Of a stretch of 64,000 nucleotides of DNA, positions 42,701 to 51,054 are shown piece by piece; positions within the stretch are counted from its first letter, which is position 1, and each line of letters starts with the position of its first letter. The notes under the pieces are model-generated. The model saw nothing but the letters and a program-made list of their open reading frames with translations, did no database searches and was not told where the DNA came from. The stretch covers positions 100,267 to 164,266 of the forward strand of contig NZ_JBBDQW010000016.1 of assembly GCF_040905785.1 (NCBI RefSeq). The letters run 5' to 3'. Origin of the DNA: Tistlia sp040905785 (lineage in GTDB: Bacteria > Pseudomonadota > Alphaproteobacteria > Kiloniellales > DSM-21159). A program made the position numbers and the translations under genes.

Positions 42701-43419
42701 GCCACGCGAGCCTGCCAGGCCTCCAGGGCTGCTTCCAGGCTCTCGATCGACTCGAGCACCAGCTGGGCCTGGGGGGCCAGCACCTGGGCGGTGCTGCTGC
42801 CCGTCAGCACGCCGATCACCAGCCCGGCCCCGGCGGCGCGGCCCATCTCGAGGTCGTGCAGGTTGTCGCCGACGACGCAGACGCTCTCGGCCGCAAGCCC
42901 GGTCGCCGCGCAGAAGGCACGGACCATGCCCGGGCTCGGCTTGTGGCCGTGGCCGCTGTCATAGCCGGCGACGAAGGCCAGGTGCTCCTCCAGGCCGAAG
43001 CGGGCGACGGTGGCCAGGGTCGCCGCCGCGCTGTCGTTGGAGGTCACCGCCAGGGTCAGGCCGCGGGCGCGCAGCCGCGCGAAGAGCGCCGCCAGGTCGG
43101 TGACCGGTGCGGCGTTGGCGACGCCCTGCTCCAGGAACACCCGGTCGAGCAGCGGCACCAGCTCCTCGATCCGGCGGTGCGGCAGCTCGGGCAGCCAGGC
43201 GAGGGCGATCTCCCGGGTGTCCCCGGCGGCGATCAGCGAGCCCGGCTCGACCCGGTCGGTCTCGGGATCGTGGCCGGAAAGGGCGAGCAGGCGATCGGCC
43301 ACGGCCTGGCTGCCGCCGGCCGCCGCCAGGGCCGCCGCGCGGTTCACCGGCAGCCAGGTCCGGTAGTAGTCGAACAGCGTGCCGTCCTTGTCGAAGACGA
43401 TGGCGCGAATGGCTGGCAT
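42697..43419 (-). CDS. HAD-family hydrolase
   Basis: The 240-residue protein has HAD motif I FDKDGTLFDY near residue 9-18, motif II LAVTSND, the lysine in GHKPSP, and motif III VVGDNLHDLEMG. These proteins are usually cytoplasmic phosphatases (phosphoglycolate phosphatase-like). It is the last gene of the choXWV unit, eight bases after choV, so it may act on a phosphorylated choline or other osmolyte derivative, but that is inference. GAGGAG lies right before the ATG. Confidence 0.88.
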   Translation of the reverse strand: MPAIRAIVFDKDGTLFDYYRTWLPVNRAAALAAAGGSQAVADRLLALSGHDPETDRVEPGSLIAAGDTREIALAWLPELPHRRIEELVPLLDRVFLEQGVANAAPVTDLAALFARLRARGLTLAVTSNDSAAATLATVARFGLEEHLAFVAGYDSGHGHKPSPGMVRAFCAATGLAAESVCVVGDNLHDLEMGRAAGAGLVIGVLTGSSTAQVLAPQAQLVLESIESLEAALEAWQARVA

Positions 43420-43427
43420 GGGACTCC

Positions 43428-44672
43428 TCAGGCGGCGGTGCCGTCCGCCGGCACGCGGGATTCGGGCTCGTGGGACGATTGCCGCAGGATGCCGCGGTAG
43501 ATCTCCTCGTCGCCGCACAGGCCGACGGCGCGGCCCTGCTCGGTCAGGATGACGGGGTGGCCGGTCGCCTGGCGCAGCTCGATGGCGGCGCGCATCGAGA
43601 GCTCGACGGGCGCGACCACGAAGGCGCCCTCGGGCAGGTCGGCGATCCTGCCCTCGCCCGCGTAGGCCACCAGCTCGCCCGGGCGGCCGTCGCCGGTCAC
43701 CCGGCTCGGCCGTCCCTCCGCGTCGAGCGCCAGGCGCAGGCGACCGGCGCGGTCGAGCAGCAGCTCCTCGCCGTCGCAGGCGAGCTCCTCGACCGGCGTC
43801 ATCAGCGAGCCGCCGCGCAGCACCCGCAAGGGGTTCATGTGGGCGACGAACTCGGCGACGTAGTCGTTGGCGGGGTTGAGCACGATGTCCTCGGGCGTGC
43901 CGACCTGGATGATCCGGCCGCCCTCCATGATGGCGATGCGGTTGCCCAGCTTCATCGCCTCGTCGAGGTCGTGGCTGACGAAGAGGATGGTCTTGTGCAG
44001 GGAGCGCTGCAGCTCCAGCAGGTCGTCCTGCAGCTTGTCGCGGATCAGCGGGTCGAGCGCCGAGAAGGGCTCGTCCATGAGCAGGATGTCGGCGTCGGTG
44101 GCGAAGGCGCGGGCCAGGCCAACGCGCTGCTGCATGCCGCCCGAGAGCTCGTGGGCGTACTTGCCGCCCCACTCGCCGAGGCCGACCAGCTCGAGCTTCT
44201 CGGCGACGATGCGGTCGCGCTCGGCCTTGGGCAGGCCGCGCAGCTCGAGCCCGAAGCCGACGTTCTCGGCGACCGTGCGCCAGGGCAGCAGGGCGAACTG
44301 CTGGAAGACCATGGCGATGCGCTCGGTGCGCAGCTGGCGCAGGGTCGCGGGGCTGCAGGCGGCGACGTCGACCTGGTCGCCGCGATGGCGCACCAGGACG
44401 CGGCCGCGGGTCACGGCGTTAAGGCCGTTGACGGCGCGCAGCAGCGTCGACTTGCCCGAGCCCGACAGGCCCATGAGCACGCAGATCTCGCCCGGCTCGA
44501 TGGCCAGCGAGGCGTCGGCGACGCCGATCACCTGGCCGGTCGCCTCGTTGATCTCCGAGCGGGTCTTGCCGGCGTCGAGCAGCGGCAGGGCGCTCGCCGG
44601 CGCCTCGCCGAAGACGATGTCGACCTTCTCGAAGGTGACGGCGGCGCCGCCGCCGGTGCCTTCGTCCGTCAT
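43428..44672 (-). CDS. choV: Choline/glycine betaine ABC transporter ATP-binding protein
   Basis: The 414-residue protein has Walker A GLSGSGKST near residue 69-77, signature LSGGMQQRVGLA, Walker B ILLMDEPFSALDP and switch His in VSHDLDEA. A long C-terminal extension contains CBS-like segments (about 300-400: EGAFVVAPVELSMRAAIEL, GHPVILTEQGRAVGLCG), as in the osmoregulated ProV/OpuAA group. It energises the ChoXW importer. It starts one base after the permease stop and is followed by the HAD gene. Confidence 0.93.
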   Translation of the reverse strand: MTDEGTGGGAAVTFEKVDIVFGEAPASALPLLDAGKTRSEINEATGQVIGVADASLAIEPGEICVLMGLSGSGKSTLLRAVNGLNAVTRGRVLVRHRGDQVDVAACSPATLRQLRTERIAMVFQQFALLPWRTVAENVGFGLELRGLPKAERDRIVAEKLELVGLGEWGGKYAHELSGGMQQRVGLARAFATDADILLMDEPFSALDPLIRDKLQDDLLELQRSLHKTILFVSHDLDEAMKLGNRIAIMEGGRIIQVGTPEDIVLNPANDYVAEFVAHMNPLRVLRGGSLMTPVEELACDGEELLLDRAGRLRLALDAEGRPSRVTGDGRPGELVAYAGEGRIADLPEGAFVVAPVELSMRAAIELRQATGHPVILTEQGRAVGLCGDEEIYRGILRQSSHEPESRVPADGTAA

Positions 44673-44673
44673 G

Positions 44674-45525
44674 TCAGCGGCCTCCCTTGCCGCGCGGCCG
44701 CTGCCGGACGACGCGGTCGAGGATGATCGCCAGCACGACGATCGCGAGGCCGGCCTCGAAGCCGCGGCCAATGTCGACCGTGTTGAGCGCGCGCACCACC
44801 GGCTTGCCGAGCCCGTCGGCGCCGACCAGGGCGGCGATCACGACCATCGAGAGCGACAGCATGATGCACTGGGTCAGGCCGGCCATGATGGTCGGCAGGG
44901 CGTGCGGCAGCTCGACCTTCCAGAGCAGCTGGCTGCGGGTCGCGCCGAAGGCCTGGCCGGCCTCGACCAGCGGCTTGGGCACCGAGGCGATGCCGAGCTG
45001 GGTGAGGCGGATCGGCGCCGGGATCGCGAAGATCACCGTCGAGATCAGGCCCGGCACGACGCCGAGGCCGAACAGGATCAGGGTCGGGATCAGGTAGACG
45101 AAGGTCGGGATCGTCTGCATCAGGTCGAGGACCGGGCGCAGCAGGGTGAACAGCCAGGGACGGTGCGCCGCGGCGATGCCGAGCGGCACGCCGATCGTCA
45201 TGCACAGCGAGGTCGCCCAGATCACCAGGGCCAAGGTCTCGACCGTGGCCTCCCAGTAGCCGAGGTTGAGCACCAGCAGCAGCGACAGCAGGCTGCCCAG
45301 GGTCAGCACCCAGGAGCGCTGCATGAACCAGGCGAAGGCCGCGATCGCCGCGATCAGCGCCAGCGGCGGGAACCACAGCAGCAGGTCGACGAGGCCGTCG
45401 ATCAGGAAGCCGAAGACGTCGGAGATCAGGTTGAAGAAGCCGGCCGCGTAGGCGTTGATGAAGTCGACGAACTGCCGCATCCAGGCGCCGAGCGGGATGC
45501 GATAGGCGGTGATCCACTCTTCCAT
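44674..45525 (-). CDS. choW: Choline/glycine betaine ABC transporter permease
   Basis: The 283-residue protein has about six or seven membrane spans and the inner-membrane loop motif EAGQAFGATRSQLLWKVELPHALP. It starts MEEWITAYRIPLGAWMRQFVDF, as in ProW/ChoW proteins. It forms the channel for the binding protein encoded upstream. The ATG was chosen because the upstream GTG alternative adds residues with no match and runs into a repeat-like inverted sequence. Confidence 0.92.
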   Translation of the reverse strand: MEEWITAYRIPLGAWMRQFVDFINAYAAGFFNLISDVFGFLIDGLVDLLLWFPPLALIAAIAAFAWFMQRSWVLTLGSLLSLLLVLNLGYWEATVETLALVIWATSLCMTIGVPLGIAAAHRPWLFTLLRPVLDLMQTIPTFVYLIPTLILFGLGVVPGLISTVIFAIPAPIRLTQLGIASVPKPLVEAGQAFGATRSQLLWKVELPHALPTIMAGLTQCIMLSLSMVVIAALVGADGLGKPVVRALNTVDIGRGFEAGLAIVVLAIILDRVVRQRPRGKGGR

Positions 45526-45570
45526 GGTCTGGGCCCCCCGGTCGCTGTTCTGCGTTGCTCGGAGCCGAAC

Positions 45571-45660
45571 CACCCCTCACCCGCCTCGCCTAGGCTTGGC
45601 ACCCACTCCCCCGAGGCGAGAGGGCGGGGCCCACGCGGGAGCGAGGGAGGGTGAGGGGAC
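45571..45660. repeat. GC-rich inverted repeat between choX and choW
   Basis: CCCCTCACCC (45573-45582) and GGGTGAGGGG (45649-45658) form the outer arms, with an inner hairpin GCCTCG/CGAGGC (45583-45588 and 45612-45617). The outer arms recall the CACCTCACCCCGCCCCTCTCC repeats at 61.3 and 63.9 kb. Read on the minus strand it follows choX and may limit transcription into choW. Confidence 0.55.
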
Positions 45661-45676
45661 GGTTCCGCGCCGTCGG

Positions 45677-46636
45677 CTACAGGCCGAGCGCGCTCCTGAC
45701 CGCGGGCAGGCCGGGCTCTCCCTCGACCGTGGTGACACCTTCGAGCCAGCCGTCCAGCACGTCGGAGTTCTCCTTCAGCCAGGCTTCGGCCGCCGCTTCG
45801 GGCTGCCTGTTGTCGTCCAGGATGCTGGCCATGATCTCGTTCTCCATCGCCAGGGAGAACTTCAGGTTCCCCAGCAGCGCACCGACGTTGGCGCACTCCT
45901 CGAGGTAACCCTTGCGGACGTTGGTGTAGACCGTGGCGCCGCCGTAGTCGGCGCCGAACCAGTCGTCGCCGCCCGACAGATAGACCAGGTCGAAGTTGGC
46001 GTTCATGGGGTGCGGCTCCCAGCCCAGGAAGACCACGTCCTCGCCGCGGCTCTTGGCGCGCGCGACCTGGGACAGCATGCCCTGCTCGGAGGACTCCACC
46101 ACGTCGAAGCCCTTCAGGCCGAAGGCGTCCTGCTCGATCATGTCGAGGATCAGGCGGTTGCCGTCGTTGCCGGGCTCGATGCCGTAGATCTTGCCGTCGA
46201 GCGCGTCCCTCATGCCGGCGATGTCCTCGAAGGAGGTCAGGCCCTTGTCGGCGGTGCTCTTGAGGGTCGCCAGGGTGTACTTGGCGCCCTCCAGGTTGGC
46301 GCCGACGACCTCGACCGAGCCGTCCTCGCGGAAGGGCGCGATGTCGGCCTCCATGGTCGGCATCCAGTTGCCGAGGAAGACGTCGATGTCGCCGTTCTTG
46401 AGCGACTGGTAGGTCACCGGCACCGACAGCACCTCGGTCTCGGTCTCGTAGCCGAGCCCCTGCAGGACCACCGAGGCGGTGGCCGTGGTCGCCGTGATGT
46501 CGGTCCAGCCGACGTCGGAAAAGATCACCGTGCGGCAGCTATCGGGCACGGCCGCCTGGGCGGGGCCGGTAGCGGCGAGCGCCGCGGCGAGCGTGGCGGT
46601 CAGGGCCGCCGCGGAGAGCGTGATGGCGAAACGCAT
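45677..46636 (-). CDS. choX: Choline ABC transporter substrate-binding protein
   Basis: The 319-residue protein has a signal peptide (residues 1 to about 28). Its mature part closely follows ChoX: SCRTVIFSDVGWTDITATTA, VLSVPVTYQSLKNGDIDVF, GNWMPTMEADI, DGKIYGIEPGNDGNRLILDM, FLGWEPHPMNANFD and YLSGGDDWFGADYGG. The aromatic residues that cage the quaternary amine are in these segments. It delivers choline (possibly betaine) to ChoWV. GGAGG lies about ten bases before the ATG. A BetI-type palindrome is about 180 bases upstream. Confidence 0.94.
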   Translation of the reverse strand: MRFAITLSAAALTATLAAALAATGPAQAAVPDSCRTVIFSDVGWTDITATTATASVVLQGLGYETETEVLSVPVTYQSLKNGDIDVFLGNWMPTMEADIAPFREDGSVEVVGANLEGAKYTLATLKSTADKGLTSFEDIAGMRDALDGKIYGIEPGNDGNRLILDMIEQDAFGLKGFDVVESSEQGMLSQVARAKSRGEDVVFLGWEPHPMNANFDLVYLSGGDDWFGADYGGATVYTNVRKGYLEECANVGALLGNLKFSLAMENEIMASILDDNRQPEAAAEAWLKENSDVLDGWLEGVTTVEGEPGLPAVRSALGL

Positions 46637-46810
46637 GTCTTCTTGCCTCCCGTTCTTGTCTGAACTGAAACGGAGGCCGGCCCGGCAGGTCTCGCGCCGT
46701 TCCCCTGGCGCGCCGGACGGCCCGCCCCGGCCGATCCTGGAACTGCTCAATCGGGACCACTATCGTCCCCGCCGGGGCAAAAATCGAGGCCGAAGCCTAA
46801 CCGGTTTTTG

Positions 46811-46824
46811 ATTGAACGTTCAAT
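46811..46824. promoter_or_regulatory. BetI-type operator in front of choX
   Basis: ATTGAACGTTCAAT is a perfect 14-base palindrome. It shares ATTGAA...TTCAAT with the site before betI. On the minus strand TTGAAC inside it can be a -35 box with TAGGCT 18 bases downstream, so a bound repressor would block choX transcription. Confidence 0.7.
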
Positions 46825-47024
46825 AAAAAATACGAGGCGCGAAGGCACCGGCCTTGACCGGCCCTCGATAAGCCTCGCAGAAGGGCGACCGGTCGCCGAC
46901 GCCTGTCGAACCACGCAAGTGCCGTGGCGGCGACGCGAGCGGGCCTACGCCCGCGCTCCCCCGGGCGTCATGGGGGACGTCATGGTTCGACAGGTCCGCG
47001 GCATAGCGCTCCCGCCCATTGATT

Positions 47025-47044
47025 TTGATTGAACATTCAATCAA
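47025..47044. promoter_or_regulatory. BetI-type operator in front of betI-betB
   Basis: TTGATTGAA-CA-TTCAATCAA is a nine-base perfect inverted repeat about 33 bases before the betI start. It matches the choX-side palindrome in its core and is the expected place for BetI autoregulation. Confidence 0.72.
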
Positions 47045-47077
47045 ATTCAATGCCCACACCCACTGGGGAGAACCGCC

Positions 47078-47707
47078 TTGCCGAAGGTCGGCATGGAGAC
47101 GCTGCGCCGGCATCAGCTGATCGAGGCGACGATCGACACGATTCACGAGGTCGGCTTCGCCAGCGCCAGCCTGCAGTCGATCGCGCGGCGCGCCGGCGTC
47201 TCACCCGGCCTGGTCGCGCACTATTTCCGCGACAAGGAGGGCCTGCTCGAGGCGACCCTGCGCCAGCTCGCCGGCGACCTCGGGCGCGGCGCCGCCAGGC
47301 GGTTGGCGACGGCGGCGAGCCCCTACGAGCGGCTGCTGGCGGTCGTCGAGGCGAACCTGGAGCCGGCGCAGTTCGACCGGCGCATCGCCACGGTCTGGCT
47401 GGCCTTCTGGGGCCAGGTGCTGCATTCGCCCCGGCTGCGCCGCGTGCAGATGGTCTACGAGAAGCGCCTGGCCAGCAACCTGCGCCACGCCTTCCGCCAG
47501 ATCGTGCCGGCGCCGGAAGCGGCGCGCCTGGCCGCCGCGACGGCGGCGCTGATCGACGGTCTGTGGCTGCGCGCGACGCTCTCGGTCGAGCCGTCCGATC
47601 CCGACGAGGCGCGCGCCACGATGCGCCGCTTCCTCCACGACAACCTGCCGGCCGAGGCCCTGCAGGCCGGCCGGCCGACACGACAGAGGAGCAAGAGCCA
47701 TGGCTAG
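47078..47707 (+). CDS. betI: TetR-family repressor BetI
   Basis: The 209-residue protein begins MPKVGMETLRRHQLIEATI, matching BetI of enterobacteria at its N-terminus, which supports the TTG start (GGGGAG eight bases upstream). The TetR DNA-binding segment is SIARRAGVSPGLVAHYFRDKEGLLEATLR. BetI represses choline-oxidation genes and releases DNA when choline is present. Its stop overlaps the betB start by eight bases. Palindromes fitting its operator flank the gene and choX. Confidence 0.94.
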   Translation: MPKVGMETLRRHQLIEATIDTIHEVGFASASLQSIARRAGVSPGLVAHYFRDKEGLLEATLRQLAGDLGRGAARRLATAASPYERLLAVVEANLEPAQFDRRIATVWLAFWGQVLHSPRLRRVQMVYEKRLASNLRHAFRQIVPAPEAARLAAATAALIDGLWLRATLSVEPSDPDEARATMRRFLHDNLPAEALQAGRPTRQRSKSHG

Positions 47708-49160
47708 GTACGGCAGGATCAGCCCCTGGATCGGCGGGCGTTTCCAGCCGACCGCCGGCGCGACCTTCGAGACCCGCGATCCGGCACGAGGCGAGCTGCT
47801 CGCCGAGGTCGAGATCGCCGAGGCGGCGACGGTCGAGGCGGCGGTCGAGGCCGCAGCGGCCGGCTTCCGCCTCTGGTCGCGAATGACCGGCACCGAGCGC
47901 GGCCGCGTCCTCAAGCGCGCCGCCGAGATCCTGCGCGCGCGCAACCAGGAGCTCTCCGAGATCGAGACCCGCGACACCGGCAAGCCGATCCAGGAGACCC
48001 TGGTCGCCGACGCCGCCTCCGGCGCCGACTGCCTGGAGTACTACGGCGGCCTCGCCGGCTCCCTGTCCGGCGAGCACATCGACCTGGGGAGCGCCTTCGC
48101 CTACACGCGGCGCGAGCCGCTCGGCATCTGCGCCGGCATCGGCGCCTGGAACTACCCGATCCAGATCGCCTGCTGGAAGTCGGCGCCGGCGCTCGCCTGC
48201 GGCAACGCGATGATCTTCAAGCCGGCCGAGCTGACGCCGCTGAGCGCGGTCAAGCTGGCCGAGATCTACCGGGAAGCGGGCCTGCCCGACGGCGTCTTCA
48301 ACGTCGTCCAGGGCTTCGCCGAGACCGGCCGCCTGCTGACCCGCCACACGGGCATCGCCAAGGTGTCGCTGACCGGAGAAGTCGGCACCGGGCGCAAGGT
48401 CATGGCCGACGCCGCCGGCAGCCTGAAGCACGTGACCCTGGAGCTCGGCGGCAAGTCGCCGATCCTGGTCTTCGAGGACGCCGACCTCGACCGCGCCGTC
48501 TCCGGGGCGATGCTCGGCAACTTCTTCTCGGCCGGCGAGGTCTGCTCCAACGGCACCCGCGTCTTCGTGCAGGAGAGCGTGCGCGAGGCCTTCCTGGAGA
48601 AGCTGGTCGCGCGGACCCGGGCCATGCGCATCGGCGACCCGCTCGACCCCGAGACCCAGGTCGGCGCGCTGATCTCCGAGGACCACATGAACAAGGTCCT
48701 GGGCTACATCGAAAAGGGCAAAGCCGAGGGCGCCACCGCGCTGGTCGGCGGCGGCCGGGTCACGGAGGGCGCCTGCGCCGGGGGCTGGTTCGTCGCCCCG
48801 ACCGTGTTCGACGGCTGCACCGACGCCATGACCATCGTGCGCGAGGAGATCTTCGGCCCGGTCATGACCGTGCTCTCCTTCGCCGAGGAAGCCGAGGCGG
48901 TCGCACGCGCCAACGACACGCCCTTCGGCCTCTCGGCCGGCGTCTTCACGCGGGACCTGGCGCGCGCCCACCGCACGGTCGCGGCCCTGGAAGCCGGCAC
49001 GTGCTGGATCAACACCTACAACATCACGCCCGTCGAGATGCCCTTCGGCGGCGTCAAGCAGTCGGGCATCGGGCGCGAGAACGGCAAGGCGGCGATCGAG
49101 CACTACTCCCAGCTCAAGTCGGTCTACGTCGAGCTCGGCGAGGTCGAGTCGCCCTACTGA
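47700..49160 (+). CDS. betB: Betaine aldehyde dehydrogenase BetB
   Basis: The 486-residue protein is an NAD(P)-dependent aldehyde dehydrogenase with GIGAWNYPIQIACWKSAPAL, SLTGEVGTGRKVM, the glutamate motif LELGGKSPILVFEDADLD and the catalytic cysteine in FSAGEVCSNGTRV. Length and motifs agree with BetB, which turns betaine aldehyde into glycine betaine in the cytoplasm. It is translated with betI through an eight-base overlap and is followed by betA after a 190-base repeat-bearing gap. Confidence 0.95.
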   Translation: MARYGRISPWIGGRFQPTAGATFETRDPARGELLAEVEIAEAATVEAAVEAAAAGFRLWSRMTGTERGRVLKRAAEILRARNQELSEIETRDTGKPIQETLVADAASGADCLEYYGGLAGSLSGEHIDLGSAFAYTRREPLGICAGIGAWNYPIQIACWKSAPALACGNAMIFKPAELTPLSAVKLAEIYREAGLPDGVFNVVQGFAETGRLLTRHTGIAKVSLTGEVGTGRKVMADAAGSLKHVTLELGGKSPILVFEDADLDRAVSGAMLGNFFSAGEVCSNGTRVFVQESVREAFLEKLVARTRAMRIGDPLDPETQVGALISEDHMNKVLGYIEKGKAEGATALVGGGRVTEGACAGGWFVAPTVFDGCTDAMTIVREEIFGPVMTVLSFAEEAEAVARANDTPFGLSAGVFTRDLARAHRTVAALEAGTCWINTYNITPVEMPFGGVKQSGIGRENGKAAIEHYSQLKSVYVELGEVESPY

Positions 49161-49194
49161 GGGCGGTGGGTCCGCGCTTCCGCGCTTGCATGGT

Positions 49195-49295
49195 TCGCCC
49201 TTCGACAAGCTCAGGGTGAAGGGCTCACCATGAAGCGCGACCAGAAGCCTGCGACGGCCCCACCGTCGCTTCATGGTGAGCCTGTCGAACCATGA
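49195..49295. repeat. Inverted repeat with 16-base perfect arms between betB and betA
   Basis: GGCTCACCATGAAGCG (49222-49237) is perfectly complementary to CGCTTCATGGTGAGCC (49267-49282). Flanking pieces TTCGACAAGCTCAGGGTGAAG and CCTGTCGAACCA resemble the repeat units at 46.9 and 59.4 kb. It looks like a dispersed intergenic element; in the transcript it forms a strong hairpin inside the bet operon. Confidence 0.7.
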
Positions 49296-49353
49296 AGCGC
49301 GACGCGCCGGCCAGAGCGGACGGCCGCGCAAGAGGGACGAAACAGGAGGGCGC

Positions 49354-51024
49354 ATGAGCGACAAGATCCACGACTACGTCATCGTCGGCGCCGGCTCGGC
49401 CGGCTGCGTGCTGGCGGCGCGGCTGACCGAGGACCCGACGGTCAGCGTGCTGCTGCTCGAGGCCGGCGGCCAGGACCGCGGCCCGATGAGCTGGCAGATT
49501 CACATGCCGCTGGCCTTCGCCGAGCCGCTCAAGGGCACGCGCTACAACTGGGGCTTCCACTCCGAGCCCGAACCGCACATGGACGGACGGCGCATCTACC
49601 AGCCGCGCGGCAAGGTGCTGGGCGGCTCCTCCTCGATCAACGGCCTCGCCTACGTCCGCGGCCACGCCCGCGACTACGACCGCTGGGCGCAGGCCGGGCT
49701 TTCCGGCTGGTCCTACGCCGACTGCCTGCCTTACTTCCGGCGCGCCCAGACGCACCAGCTGGGCGCCGACGAGTACCGCGGCGATTCGGGCCCCCTGAAG
49801 GTCACCGCCGGCGACGTCGAGGCGCCGCTCTCGAAGGCCTGGCTCGAGGCCGGGCGCCAGGCCGGCTACGCCGTCACCGAGGACATGAACGGCTACCGCC
49901 AGGAAGGCATCGGCCGCATGGACCAGACCAGCTGGAAGGGCGAGCGCTGGTCGGCCGCCAAGGGCTACCTGCGCCCGGCCATGGCGCGACCGAACCTGAC
50001 GGTGGTGACCCGCGCGCAGAGCCGGCGCGTGGTCTTCGAGGGCCGCCGCGCGGTCGGCGTGGACTACCGGGCGGGCGGGCGCGACCGGCACGCGCGGGCC
50101 GGCCGCGAGGTGATCCTGTCGGGCGGCGCGATCGGCTCGCCGCACCTGCTGCTGCTCTCGGGCGTCGGCCCGGCCGAGCAACTGCGCCAGCTCGGCATCG
50201 AGGTCGTGGCCGACCGGCCCGGCGTCGGCGAGAACCTGCAGGATCACCTGGAGATCTACGTCCAGTACGCCTCCCAGCAGCCGATCACGCTCTACCCGGC
50301 GCTCAAGCCCTGGAACAAGCTGCGCATCGGCCTGGAATGGATGTTGCTGCGCCGCGGCCACGGCGCCTCGAACAAGTTCGAGGTCGGCGGCTTCATCCGC
50401 TCGCGCGCCGGCATCGAGCACCCGAACCTGCAGTATCACTTCCTGCCGATCGCGATCTCCTACGACGGCTCGGCGCCGGCCGCCGGCCACGGCTTCCAGG
50501 CCCACGTCGGCCCGATGCGCCCGACCAGCCGCGGCCGGCTGTGGCTGGCCAGCGCCGACTGGCGCCAGGCCCCGGCCTTCGTCTTCAACTATAACCAGAG
50601 CGAAAGCGACCGCCAGGAGATGCGCGAGGCGGTGCGCCTGACCCGCGAGATCTTCCACCAGCAGGCCTTCGAGGGCCTGCGCGGCGAGGAGCTGGCGCCG
50701 GGCCCCCAGGCCGAGAGCGATGCCGAGATCGACGCCTTCGTGCGCTCCCACGGCGAGAGCGCCTACCACCCTTCCTGCACCTGCAGCATGGGCCCCGAGG
50801 GCGACTCCCAGGCGGTGGTCGACGGCGCCGGCCGCGTCCACGGCCTGGAGGGCCTGCGGGTCGTCGACGCCTCGATCATGCCCTCGATCCCCTCGGGCAA
50901 CCTCAACGCGCCGACCATCATGCTGGCCGAGAAGCTGGCCGACGCGATCGCCGGCAAGCCGGCCCTGCCCCGCTCGGAGGCACCGGTCTGGATCCATCCG
51001 AACTGGGAGACCGAGCAGCGCTGA
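49354..51024 (+). CDS. betA: Choline dehydrogenase BetA
   Basis: The 556-residue protein is a GMC flavoenzyme: YVIVGAGSAGCVLAARLTED near residue 8-27, GKVLGGSSSINGLAYVRG, the second signature GAIGSPHLLLLSGVGP, and C-terminal YHPSCTCSMGPEGD with the active-site histidine. It oxidises choline to betaine aldehyde, usually at the inner membrane. It completes betI-betB-betA. CAGGAGGG precedes the ATG; the frame upstream crosses the intergenic repeat and is not coding. Confidence 0.95.
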   Translation: MSDKIHDYVIVGAGSAGCVLAARLTEDPTVSVLLLEAGGQDRGPMSWQIHMPLAFAEPLKGTRYNWGFHSEPEPHMDGRRIYQPRGKVLGGSSSINGLAYVRGHARDYDRWAQAGLSGWSYADCLPYFRRAQTHQLGADEYRGDSGPLKVTAGDVEAPLSKAWLEAGRQAGYAVTEDMNGYRQEGIGRMDQTSWKGERWSAAKGYLRPAMARPNLTVVTRAQSRRVVFEGRRAVGVDYRAGGRDRHARAGREVILSGGAIGSPHLLLLSGVGPAEQLRQLGIEVVADRPGVGENLQDHLEIYVQYASQQPITLYPALKPWNKLRIGLEWMLLRRGHGASNKFEVGGFIRSRAGIEHPNLQYHFLPIAISYDGSAPAAGHGFQAHVGPMRPTSRGRLWLASADWRQAPAFVFNYNQSESDRQEMREAVRLTREIFHQQAFEGLRGEELAPGPQAESDAEIDAFVRSHGESAYHPSCTCSMGPEGDSQAVVDGAGRVHGLEGLRVVDASIMPSIPSGNLNAPTIMLAEKLADAIAGKPALPRSEAPVWIHPNWETEQR

Positions 51025-51054
51025 AGACGGCCCCCGGCGGGAGCGGCCTTGCGC

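Larger units (their letters stand above)
46637..47077. other. choX-betI divergent control region
   Basis: The 441-base gap between divergent choX and betI holds a BetI-like palindrome at each side. Between them lies a 12-base inverted repeat, CCTGTCGAACCA (46902-46913) and TGGTTCGACAGG (46983-46994). No gene is supported in it. The AT-rich palindromes stand out from the surrounding GC-rich sequence. Confidence 0.7.
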
